Assembly (NCBI GenBank): GCA_017436675.1
Contig: JAFSCS010000012.1
Span: 1 to 44,260 of the forward strand
Length of the DNA: 44,260 nucleotides
Direction: 5' to 3'
From: Clostridia bacterium
GTDB taxonomy: Bacteria; Bacillota; Clostridia; Oscillospirales; CAG-382
Shown: positions 9,724 to 17,930 of the stretch, in pieces
Numbering within the stretch: the stretch's first letter is position 1
Layout: each line of letters opens with the position of its first letter
Made by a program: the position numbers and the translations under genes
Notes under the pieces: model-generated
The model's input: only the letters and a program-made list of their open reading frames with translations
What the model was told of the DNA's origin: nothing
The model's database searches: none

Positions 9724-10143
9724 TTATTCGGTTAATGCGCTATCGACCAACAAAAGAAGTTCGAGGACACTTCTGAAGCTTTCCTCAGTTCTGCCTTCAT
9801 GCCAAGTCACCGAGCCTTGCCAGCTCGCGTTTTGGCGGAAGAGGAGGCGGATCGAGAAGGTCGCCAATTTTCCCTCTTTAACGTCATCGTCTGTTTGGGA
9901 CGCTTTGAGAGGGATATTCGATGGGCGGAAGACTCTTCGTTCCGAGAAGGATTGGGGACAGTTCATTTCTTCCAAGATGAGCTCTATTTTTTTCAGAAGG
10001 TCGATGACTCCCGTGAACTCTACACCCTTTTCGAGATAATTATTATATATTCGTCCGTGGGGGATCTTTTTTTCATATTCGTCTATACAGACGACGGTTA
10101 TTCGGAAGGAATTATCAAGCACTTGATTCTTAATGATACTCAT
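9724..10143 (-). CDS. Small conserved protein of unknown family, paralogue of 10276-10683
   Basis: 139 residues if started at the ATG at 10143. The frame is open further upstream, but the predicted promoter (-10 at 10179-10174, transcription start near 10167) would leave only about 6 nt before the alternative ATG at 10161, while 10143 has GGAG upstream (12 nt spacing) and matches the length of the paralogue. The two proteins share the blocks GRIYNNYL, MNCPQ-FSERR and, near the C-terminus, FRQNASWQGSV-W-HEG followed by FRSVLELLLL-DSAL. There is no signal peptide or membrane segment, so it should be cytoplasmic. I do not recognise a named domain. It is a stand-alone unit whose promoter resembles those of the adhesins, which suggests a job linked to them, for example regulation or assembly; that is inference. 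Confidence 0.85.
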   Translation of the reverse strand: MSIIKNQVLDNSFRITVVCIDEYEKKIPHGRIYNNYLEKGVEFTGVIDLLKKIELILEEMNCPQSFSERRVFRPSNIPLKASQTDDDVKEGKLATFSIRLLFRQNASWQGSVTWHEGRTEESFRSVLELLLLVDSALTE

Positions 10144-10173
10144 AATTATAATACACTCCATTTTGATAGTTTG

Positions 10174-10210
10174 ATTATATTCCCTCTCGGTCACATTTTC
10201 GGTCACTTTT
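10174..10210 (-). promoter_or_regulatory. Adhesin-type promoter of the first small protein gene
   Basis: Minus-strand -10 box TATAAT at 10179-10174. Plus-strand repeats GGTCACATTTTC (10189-10200) and GGTCACTTTT (10201-10210) stand where a -35 box would be, followed by a weaker third unit. The GTCAC repeat begins 11 bp from the -10 box, the same spacing as at the three adhesin genes. The distal repeat pair of those genes is absent; a terminator occupies that place. Leader about 24 nt. Confidence 0.6.
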
Positions 10211-10235
10211 CAACTCTTTTGGATATTTCACCCAA

Positions 10236-10273
10236 AAAAGTAAGGACCTCAGCTTTTTGAGGTCCTTTTTTGT
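10236..10273 (-). terminator. Intrinsic terminator after the adhesin-small protein operon
   Basis: A 10-bp stem (AAGGACCTCA at 10242-10251 with 10258-10267, loop of 6) flanked by A/T runs on both sides. It follows the stop of the small gene at 10276 within a few bases and ends the minus-strand transcript. It could also act in the other direction. Confidence 0.85.
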
Positions 10274-10275
10274 AT

Positions 10276-10683
10276 TCAGTTCATTGCACTGTCTATCAAC
10301 AGCAGCAGCTCGAGAACGCTTCTGAAGCTTTCTTCGGTGTTGCCCTCGTGCCACAAGACTGAGCCTTGCCAGCTCGCGTTTTGGCGGAAGAGGAGCCGCA
10401 CGGAGAACGTTGCCATCTCGCCACCGTTTACGTCATCATATAGCATTGATGAGCTGATCGGGGTCGTTTGAGCCGTAAACATCCTACGCTCCGAAAACGC
10501 TTGGGGGCAATTCATCGTTTCAACGAGCGTTTCGATCGTTTTCAAGAATTCCATTACTCCGACGAACTCGACACCTGTTCCGAGGTAGTTATTATATATT
10601 CGTCCGCGAGGAATGTTGTTTTCGTATCCATCGATACATATTAAGCTTGTTCTGAGTGAATTACCGTATACTTGTGCTTTCAT
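10276..10683 (-). CDS. Small conserved protein of unknown family, in operon with the thioester adhesin
   Basis: 135 residues. ATG at 10683 with CGGAGAAAAG upstream. It begins only 28 bp after the stop codon of the giant thioester-domain protein, with no terminator between, so both should be on one mRNA. It is clearly homologous to the protein at 9724-10143 over its whole length. Conserved blocks are GRIYNNYL, MNCPQAFSERR, LLFRQNASWQGSV-WHEG and SFRSVLELLLLIDSAM. There is no secretion signal and no membrane helix. No named family is recognised. The pairing with a cell-wall adhesin suggests a cytoplasmic helper or regulator of the adhesin programme, but the sequence itself gives no activity. 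Confidence 0.87.
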   Translation of the reverse strand: MKAQVYGNSLRTSLICIDGYENNIPRGRIYNNYLGTGVEFVGVMEFLKTIETLVETMNCPQAFSERRMFTAQTTPISSSMLYDDVNGGEMATFSVRLLFRQNASWQGSVLWHEGNTEESFRSVLELLLLIDSAMN

Positions 10684-10711
10684 TTATCTTTTCTCCGTTT
10701 CATTAGATAGA

Positions 10712-13700
10712 TCAGATCTGGATATCTCTTCTGCGGCGCATTGCTGTCAATATGCCGATGAGAGCTGATGTGATAGTCATTATGAGTAGTGCTGTTATGC
10801 TCTTATCTCCTGTTGCGGGAGGTGCGAGAGGTGTGCTCTCTTCGGGGATCTCCTCAAGGATGCTGTTATAGAATTCGATCGCGTCTGCGCCTTCTACTGC
10901 AGCTACGAGCTTATCGCCCTCGCGAGTTACGGTCACGGTGATCTCGAACACTGTTTCGTCATATTCGATCGTTTCATCGTTGCCTTTTACTTCGACTACG
11001 GTATACTTATATTCGCCTGCTTTATCAAACACGAGTGTTTTGAATACGAATCTGCCGAACTCATCGCTTGTTACTGTTTCGATGACTGTTTCGCCATCCA
11101 TAAGTGCGAATTCGAAGCCGCCTGCAAGCTCGCCGTCGAGGTATTTGTCGCCCTCAAGCGTTACCTCTGCGGGTTCGACTGTCTTATTATTGAAGATGAT
11201 CTCTTCACTTGATTCAACTGCTGCAACGAATTTGTCGCCGTCTCTGGTCACTGTGATAACAACGTCGATCTCTTTTGCATCGTAGACTATTTGATCGTCG
11301 TTGCCGATGACCTCTTTGATGACGTACTCGTATTTGCCGGATCTATCGAAGGTGATCGCGCTGAAGGTATATTTACCGAATTCATCGCTCGTTACTGTTT
11401 CGAGGATCTCTCCGTTTTGCATAATTGCAAATTCAAATCCGCCTGCAAGCGTGCCGTCGAGGTATTTCTCGCCGCCGAGTGTTACCTCGGTGGAGGACGT
11501 TGTTTTGTTGTTGAATACGATCGCTTCGCTTGTTTTTACTGTTGCGACGTAGTCTTCGCCTTCACGGATAACGGTTACAACTACTTTGATCTCTTTTTCG
11601 TCGTATACTATTTGCTCATCGTCGCCGAGGACCTCTTTGATGACGTACTCGTACTCACCCGATCTGTCAAACTCAAGAGCGCTAAACGTGAACTTACCGT
11701 TTTGGCTTCCCACTGTTTCGATCACTCTGTCGCCTTGCATAAGAACGAACTCATAGCCGTCTGCAAGCTCGCCGTCGAGGTATTTTTCACCCTCGAGTGT
11801 GATCTCTGTGGAGGATACTGTTTTATTATTGAAGACGATGGCTTCGCTTGTTTCGATAGCTGCAACGAATTTGTCGCCTTCTCTTGTTACTGTTACGGTT
11901 ACTTTGATCTCTTTTTCGTCGTATACAATATACTCTTCATCTCCAAGCACCTCTTTGATGACGTATTCGTATTTACCTGACTTATCATAGGAAAGCTCGT
12001 TGAAGCTGAACTTGCCGTTTTCGCTGGTTGCGGTCGAGATCGCTCTATCGCCTTGCATGAGAACGAATTCAAAGCCGTCTGCGAGCTCGCCATCGAAGTA
12101 TTTTTCACCCTCGAGGATCACTTTTGCAGGAGCGGTCGTCTTATTGTTGAAGATGATCTCTTCACTTGATTCAACTGCTGCAACGAATTTTTCGCCGTCT
12201 TTGGTTACCGTGATAGCTACCTCGATCTCTTTTTCGTCGTATACGATCTGCTCGTTATCATCGATAACCTCTTTTATAACGTATTCATATTTACCCGTGC
12301 TATCGAACGTGAGAGCCGAGAAGGTATATTTACCGTTTTTGCTTTCCACTGTTTCGATCGCTCTGTCGCCTTGCATAAGGACGAACTTAAATCCGTCTGC
12401 GAGTATTCCGTCGAAGTATTTTACTCCGCCGAGAGTTACTTCTGCAGGTGTTGTCGTTTTGTTGTTGAAGACGATGGCTTCGCTCTTTTCAACATTTGCA
12501 ACGAATTTTTCGCCTTCTCTTGTTACCGTTACGGTTACTTTTATCTCTTTTTCGTCATAGACGATCTTTTCGTCGTTGCCGAGGACTTCTTTTATTGTAT
12601 ACTCATATACGCCGGACTTATCGAAGGTAAGCGCTCCGAAGGTGAACTTTCCGTTTTCGCTCGTTACTGTTTCGATCGCTCTGTCGCCTTGCATAAGTAC
12701 GAATTCGAAGCCGTCGGTGAGGATACCGTCGAGGTATTTTTCACCATCGAGGACAACTGTTGCGGGTGTTGTTGTTTTATTGTTAAAGATGATCTCCGCG
12801 GGAGTGGATACGCTGACTCTGAGAGCGTTACCCTCTCTTGTTACGGATACTTTTACTGTATATACTGTTTCGTCATATACGACTGTTTCGTCGTTTTCAA
12901 CGATCTCATATACTGTATACTCATATTCGCCGACCAATGTGTAGTCTATCTTAGCGAACGAGAACGTTCCGTCTTCACCGCTCGTTGCGATGTCGATGAC
13001 CTCGCCGTTTTGAGCGAGAGCAAATTTGTAGCCTGAAACTGCTGCGCCGTCAAAGAATTTCTTGCCGCCGAGGACGATCTCTGTCGGAGCTACGGGTCTG
13101 TTGTTAAAGTCGAGAGAGCCGTCGTATTTTTCGTTATCCTTTTGGTAGGATACGTTTGCAACGAATTTGTCGCCTTCTCTGGTAACAACGATCACTGCCG
13201 TATACAATACCTTATCATATACTACGTTGATATCATCGCCTTCGATCTCACAGATCTGATACTCAAATCTATCGATGCTGTTGAAGGTCAATTTTTCGAA
13301 AGCAAATTTTCCGTTTTCGTCGCTCTTTACCGTCTCGATGATCTCGCCGTTTTGAACGAGTGCGAATTCATAATCTGCCGCGGGTCTGCCGTTGAAATAT
13401 TTGTTACCGCTCAATACTACTTCTGCGGGAGTTGTTGTTTTGTTGTTGAACACGATCGCATCGACCTTTTCGTTGCCGAGGATGTATTCAACTGTTGCTT
13501 CGAAGCTATCACCTACTCTTGATACGGAAATGATCACGATGTACTCAGCCATATCGTAGACGATATTGGCGTTATTGTCGGTGACTTCCTTCACGATATA
13601 ACCATATACTCCGGACTTATCAAAGGTAAGCTCGTTGAAGCAGAAGCTTCCGTTTGCGTCGCTTGTTGCCGTATCGATGACCTTGCCATCAGCCAAAAGC

Positions 13701-16700
13701 TCGAAGCTATAGCCAGCGGTGAGCTTTCCGTCGAAGTATTTTTGACCTTCGATCACTGCGTGGGCGGACTCGGTCGTTTTGTTTGCAAAAACGATGGAAT
13801 TTACGGGAGTGCCGTTTTTGGTATATTTTACGTCCGCCTTGAACTCTTCTCCAACGCGAGCTACTGTTACGACTACCGTATATACGGTCTCGTCATATAC
13901 GATGCACTCGTCGTCTCCGAGGACTTCTTTTACGTTATAGATGTACGTTCCTGATTTCTCGAAGCGAAGTGTTTTGAATTGGAAGCGTCCGTTCTCGCAT
14001 ACTGCGGAATCGATCGTTTCACCGTTTTGCACAAGAACGAACTCAAAGCCGTCTGCTTTTTCGCCATCGAAGAGCTTTTCGCCATCGATCGTTACTTCTG
14101 CGGGAACAGTCGTTTTGTTATTAAAGATGATCTTTCCGTCGTATTCGGCGTCGTTCTTTTCGTAGGTTACGTATGCTACGTATTTGCCGCATTCTCTTTC
14201 GATCGAAAGGTTAACAGTATATATGGTCGTGTCGAATACGATGCCTTCATCATCGGTAGCGACCTCATTAACTGTAAATCTATGGGTCGATTCGATATCG
14301 AACATCATCGGATCGAAGGAAAATCTTCCGTTTTCGTCGCTTTCAGCTACTGCGATGACCTTTCCGTTTTGTACGAGCTCGAATTTGTAGCCCTTTGCGG
14401 GTACGCCGTCGAGGTTTTTGATACCTTCGATAACTACTTCTACGGACTCGGGACGTTTGATATGGATATCGGGTACAACGATGGGTTTTTCACGCTCTAC
14501 ACCGTAATTATCGGTATAGGTTATTTTTGTTGTTCCGTTTGCGGGATAGTTTTCGTCAAACTCGAAGCCTTCTTCTTCGACGTCTGCAGTTACCTCATAC
14601 TTGAGTTGATAGGAATCGGATCTGAGGAGTGCGCCGTCCTTCAAGAACCATGTGAGCTTATAGATAACGCCGGACGTGTTGCCGAGGACGTGTTCCCCGC
14701 CGTTTGCATATTCGCTTTCCGGAACGAGCTCAACGATGACAGGTAGGTCCTTCTTCGTCGGGCGAAGATCTTCTTCAACGAGCCAGCCGTCTTTTGCTGT
14801 CCAAATCACGATACCCGTATCTGTATCGACTATTTTGATGCTTGTGGGATCAAGGTTTACCCATTTGCTCATATAGTCTGTTACAACTACGTTATTATAG
14901 GGAGTTTTGGAAAGTGTTTCAAGGGTTTCCTTTAACGCTTCCGTCAAGGTGCTTACGCTTGTGGATTGGACGAACGTTGAATTGGGAACCTTTGTCATCC
15001 AATTTGAACGATGATCGTTACCGTATCTTACGATATAGAGTTTATCGATCTTTTCATGTTGAGCACACTTTGCTGCTTCTATTGCTGCATAGTAGCCTTT
15101 ATGATCTACTTTATCAATTTTTATTGTATCTGTTGCGATGCCTGAAGCTCCGAGGAGGTAATAGAAGGTATTAAAGAGGTAATAGCCTGTTGCCTTTTCA
15201 TAGTCAACGTAGGCATATTCTGCAATATATACCGGATACTCTACGCCTTCCGTCAAGCCTGCGAATTTATAGAAATCCTTATAGATCTGCAAGATCCATT
15301 GTTGAGCCTTAGTTTTACCATGCTCATTCGTTTCATTAATATATGCGTTTGCTGCTGCAAGGTAGGGAGATCTTTTAGCTTCTGCTTCCGCTACGAGATT
15401 ATTGATCTCTTGGATCCTTGCGTTTTTGGTTATATATTCTTCGCTTGTTTTATCCTTTATTGCTTTAAGCTCATTTTGAAGAGTGGTTTTCTCTGCGTTG
15501 AGAGCTTTGATCTCATATTTATACTCGGTTACCTTTTCCCAATTTGCGAGGAGGTCATCGAGATCGTCGCCATAGAGCGCTTTCGTTACGTCGCTGATAG
15601 TTTCCCAGCCGAAAACGATCGCTTCCAGCTCTTCGGTGTGTGCGCCGTACGCATTACCTGCAGATGCATTTTCAGCAACGCCTATCCAATCGACCTTTTC
15701 GGAGTTGAGGTTTGCACCGCCGTCGGAAAGGAAGATCACGTTTACTTCGCCGAGAGTATCGTCGTGCTCGTCGAGATACCATTGTATTCCCTCGAATGCA
15801 CCGTCGCAGTTTGTTGCCGAACGGCCATAGAGGAGTCCGCCGGGTTTACCGGGTAATTTTTCTGCCAATTCTTGTACGGTCGTAACGTGCTCGAGAACAA
15901 CGTTAGGGCTGATACCGAATGACATCAGAGTGAGTTGTGTATGTCCGCTGCCGTCGAGTACTGTTTCTCCGATAGCGAGGATAGTTTCTTTCATATCCTC
16001 CCACTCTTCATCCATTGAGTAGGAGCCGTCAACCATCAAGATGACCTCGTCGTGTTCGATCTCCGCATCGCCGCCGGGCACCTCGATAGTAACCTCGAAG
16101 CGATCGGTCTTGCAATCAACAAACAAGGATTCTTTTGTTCCGTCAAGCTCGTCTTGAACGTTGAATTCCACTTTATAATTGAGCGTAACATCGACGTCGT
16201 GTTTACCGTTTGCGATACCGACAAGAGTTTGAGAGGTCAACTCATCTCTAAGCTCGGAGGTATAGAGATATGCATTTTGGGTGAGGATCTGTTCACCAAC
16301 GATGCGCACATTGAGGTTTTGTTCGCCTTCATGGAGGGGAAGATCTTCAAACATATATCTGCCATCGCCTTTTTCAACGAGCTTGATCTCGCCCGGCTTC
16401 AAATTGCCGACGATCCTGCCGACTGCGATCACGTTTCCGTTAGCGTCGATGATCTCTGCGGTAAGGCTATCACCTCTGAGGTTGCTCGGGAGCACTTCCA
16501 TTGTAAAGGAGAGTGTGCAATTGAATACGTCGTTTGTTTTATCGTTATCAAGATTATTGGGATGATTCTTTATTGTTTGATAGGGGATTATTTCGAGGTT
16601 CTTTATAAAGTTATTCTTATTGATGATCGTATCCGCGGTCGTGTTTTCTGCGGGTGTCGGATCAAGGTTTATAAGATGGTTATAAAGCTTGAAGAGAAGA

Positions 16701-17563
16701 TCTACTGCGGCTTTATCGGGCTCTACGCTGGACGTGTATGCGTTCATAACCTTTGTTGTCCAATACGTATTAACGACCTTGATACCGCTCATTGCGTTAC
16801 TGAAATTCCAGATAGCAAACTGTGTTGCCGACAATGCTATACCATCGGTGAGAGCATTGATCTCTTCATCTGTAAATTTCTTCGAATCACGCATCATCTT
16901 TTTGATGTTTTCGATGCTGCCGACACCGCTTGGTGTTCCCCAATAACCGTTGAGAACGATCGAACGGATCATTTCGGCTTGATCTTTTGTATAATAGGTA
17001 GCGTCTTGGACGTTCTCTATATTATAAAAGTATGCCTTTTGGGTAGGAGTTATTTGGTCAGCGCAATATGCGGTGATCAATTTCTTTGTTTCGGAATCTT
17101 GAAGTGTAAACTGTTGAACATAGTCGTAGCGTGCGGGGAATTTTCCCTCTACATACGTTCCGTTGAGATAAAGTCCGTTTACCATCAACTTTCTGCTCGT
17201 GAAGTTCTTCAAAGCAGATCCTGCATAGTAGGATACGCCGTTCGCGTCGGTATACATAGGCGTTTCGTTCGGGTAACTCGCTTGCTTTTCTGTAAATACG
17301 CTCGCGACAATATAGTTACTCAAAACGTTTGAGCCAACGTATACGTAACCGTAGCCCTCTTTCTTTTCGGTTACTTCGTTTAGATCCTTTCCTGTTGAGA
17401 AAAGGTTATTTTTATCATTCGGCACAGCAGAGCTATGGATATATTCCAAATCGCTTGGAACATTATCTCCGCTTGCAAGGGCTGTTATTTGAACCGTCAA
17501 AAAGCTCATCAGCATACAGAAGACAAGCAAAATCGACGTTGACTTTTTAATAATAGTTTTCAT
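10712..17563 (-). CDS. Giant thioester-domain / vWA / isopeptide-repeat surface adhesin
   Basis: 2283 residues, ATG at 17563 with GAGGTG five bases upstream. Signal peptide at residues 1-31. Residues about 40-330 look like a thioester domain: AYCADQ with Cys167 and ATQFAIW with Gln248 are the two motifs whose side chains form the internal thioester in streptococcal Cpa-like adhesins, which bind host surfaces covalently. Residues about 500-900 form a vWA domain with an intact DGSYS metal site (D512, S514, S516), Thr near 583 and LSDGG (612-616), with a charged coiled-coil-like insert. Then come 11 repeats of about 105 residues resembling the streptococcal pilin isopeptide domain, each with Lys (GEKY-DG), Glu (VIKEV) and Asn (VFNNKT). 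It ends in APPATGD, a membrane helix and RRRRD. Predicted role: long cell-wall stalk presenting a covalent host-attachment head. It is the first gene of an operon with the small protein at 10276-10683. Confidence 0.95.
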   Translation of the reverse strand: MKTIIKKSTSILLVFCMLMSFLTVQITALASGDNVPSDLEYIHSSAVPNDKNNLFSTGKDLNEVTEKKEGYGYVYVGSNVLSNYIVASVFTEKQASYPNETPMYTDANGVSYYAGSALKNFTSRKLMVNGLYLNGTYVEGKFPARYDYVQQFTLQDSETKKLITAYCADQITPTQKAYFYNIENVQDATYYTKDQAEMIRSIVLNGYWGTPSGVGSIENIKKMMRDSKKFTDEEINALTDGIALSATQFAIWNFSNAMSGIKVVNTYWTTKVMNAYTSSVEPDKAAVDLLFKLYNHLINLDPTPAENTTADTIINKNNFIKNLEIIPYQTIKNHPNNLDNDKTNDVFNCTLSFTMEVLPSNLRGDSLTAEIIDANGNVIAVGRIVGNLKPGEIKLVEKGDGRYMFEDLPLHEGEQNLNVRIVGEQILTQNAYLYTSELRDELTSQTLVGIANGKHDVDVTLNYKVEFNVQDELDGTKESLFVDCKTDRFEVTIEVPGGDAEIEHDEVILMVDGSYSMDEEWEDMKETILAIGETVLDGSGHTQLTLMSFGISPNVVLEHVTTVQELAEKLPGKPGGLLYGRSATNCDGAFEGIQWYLDEHDDTLGEVNVIFLSDGGANLNSEKVDWIGVAENASAGNAYGAHTEELEAIVFGWETISDVTKALYGDDLDDLLANWEKVTEYKYEIKALNAEKTTLQNELKAIKDKTSEEYITKNARIQEINNLVAEAEAKRSPYLAAANAYINETNEHGKTKAQQWILQIYKDFYKFAGLTEGVEYPVYIAEYAYVDYEKATGYYLFNTFYYLLGASGIATDTIKIDKVDHKGYYAAIEAAKCAQHEKIDKLYIVRYGNDHRSNWMTKVPNSTFVQSTSVSTLTEALKETLETLSKTPYNNVVVTDYMSKWVNLDPTSIKIVDTDTGIVIWTAKDGWLVEEDLRPTKKDLPVIVELVPESEYANGGEHVLGNTSGVIYKLTWFLKDGALLRSDSYQLKYEVTADVEEEGFEFDENYPANGTTKITYTDNYGVEREKPIVVPDIHIKRPESVEVVIEGIKNLDGVPAKGYKFELVQNGKVIAVAESDENGRFSFDPMMFDIESTHRFTVNEVATDDEGIVFDTTIYTVNLSIERECGKYVAYVTYEKNDAEYDGKIIFNNKTTVPAEVTIDGEKLFDGEKADGFEFVLVQNGETIDSAVCENGRFQFKTLRFEKSGTYIYNVKEVLGDDECIVYDETVYTVVVTVARVGEEFKADVKYTKNGTPVNSIVFANKTTESAHAVIEGQKYFDGKLTAGYSFELLADGKVIDTATSDANGSFCFNELTFDKSGVYGYIVKEVTDNNANIVYDMAEYIVIISVSRVGDSFEATVEYILGNEKVDAIVFNNKTTTPAEVVLSGNKYFNGRPAADYEFALVQNGEIIETVKSDENGKFAFEKLTFNSIDRFEYQICEIEGDDINVVYDKVLYTAVIVVTREGDKFVANVSYQKDNEKYDGSLDFNNRPVAPTEIVLGGKKFFDGAAVSGYKFALAQNGEVIDIATSGEDGTFSFAKIDYTLVGEYEYTVYEIVENDETVVYDETVYTVKVSVTREGNALRVSVSTPAEIIFNNKTTTPATVVLDGEKYLDGILTDGFEFVLMQGDRAIETVTSENGKFTFGALTFDKSGVYEYTIKEVLGNDEKIVYDEKEIKVTVTVTREGEKFVANVEKSEAIVFNNKTTTPAEVTLGGVKYFDGILADGFKFVLMQGDRAIETVESKNGKYTFSALTFDSTGKYEYVIKEVIDDNEQIVYDEKEIEVAITVTKDGEKFVAAVESSEEIIFNNKTTAPAKVILEGEKYFDGELADGFEFVLMQGDRAISTATSENGKFSFNELSYDKSGKYEYVIKEVLGDEEYIVYDEKEIKVTVTVTREGDKFVAAIETSEAIVFNNKTVSSTEITLEGEKYLDGELADGYEFVLMQGDRVIETVGSQNGKFTFSALEFDRSGEYEYVIKEVLGDDEQIVYDEKEIKVVVTVIREGEDYVATVKTSEAIVFNNKTTSSTEVTLGGEKYLDGTLAGGFEFAIMQNGEILETVTSDEFGKYTFSAITFDRSGKYEYVIKEVIGNDDQIVYDAKEIDVVITVTRDGDKFVAAVESSEEIIFNNKTVEPAEVTLEGDKYLDGELAGGFEFALMDGETVIETVTSDEFGRFVFKTLVFDKAGEYKYTVVEVKGNDETIEYDETVFEITVTVTREGDKLVAAVEGADAIEFYNSILEEIPEESTPLAPPATGDKSITALLIMTITSALIGILTAMRRRRDIQI

Positions 17564-17608
17564 ACTGACACCTCATTAAAAAATTTTTACTTCCTTTTGT
17601 TTGGTGGC

Positions 17609-17708
17609 AGTATAATACTTCAAAGTTACATTTTTGGTCACATATTGGTTATATTTTAAAATAAAATATATTTATTTTAATTATTTTGTGATTTTTTGTA
17701 ACTTTTTT
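17609..17708 (-). promoter_or_regulatory. Shared adhesin promoter element, copy 3
   Basis: Minus-strand -10 box TATACT at 17614-17609. Plus-strand repeats GTTACATTTTT (17625-17635), GGTCACATATT (17636-17646) and GGTTATATTTT (17647-17657), then a distal pair GTGATTTTTT (17688-17697) and GTAACTTTTTT (17698-17708). The offsets from the -10 box (11 and 74 bp) equal those of the two CnaB genes. It drives the thioester adhesin operon with a leader of about 39 nt. Confidence 0.72.
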
Positions 17709-17858
17709 GATTATATTTTGAAATTGAGTGCCAATGAAGCGGGATATTTGAAGGGATATACGGAAGCAGAGGACGTTTGTGCAGCGGCACGAGGATATGG
17801 GTTTGATCTTTCTTCATTAATTATATTATAAATATAACCATTTGTTGAGAAACGGGTA

Positions 17859-17887
17859 TTGACGATAATGTATTATAGGTGTATAAT
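17859..17887 (+). promoter_or_regulatory. Sigma-A type promoter of the ABC exporter operon
   Basis: TTGACG (17859-17864), a 17-bp spacer and a perfect TATAAT (17882-17887), about 43 bp before the ATG at 17931. Confidence 0.85.
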
Positions 17888-17930
17888 GAAATTTAGTTTA
17901 TTATGATATAATGGCAGAAGAGGTGGTTTT

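Larger units (their letters stand above)
17564..17930. other. Divergent promoter region between the adhesin and ABC exporter genes
   Basis: This 367-bp stretch holds the adhesin promoter element (17609-17708, minus) and the exporter promoter (17859-17887, plus). Between them, 17720-17830 can be read in one plus frame as about 40 codons ending at a stop, but there is no start signal of its own, no recognised domain and no neighbour in frame. I regard it as non-coding or as a decayed remnant. Confidence 0.6.

Noticed and set aside
9799..10260. 153-codon plus-strand frame over the first small gene
   Set aside because: It lies opposite a gene with a clear paralogue and its own promoter; the conserved protein is on the minus strand.
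17634..17831. 65-codon plus-strand frame between the adhesin and the ABC exporter
   Set aside because: It starts inside the promoter repeats of the adhesin gene, has no ribosome site and a low-complexity first half. Only the last 40 codons look gene-like, and they match nothing I know.
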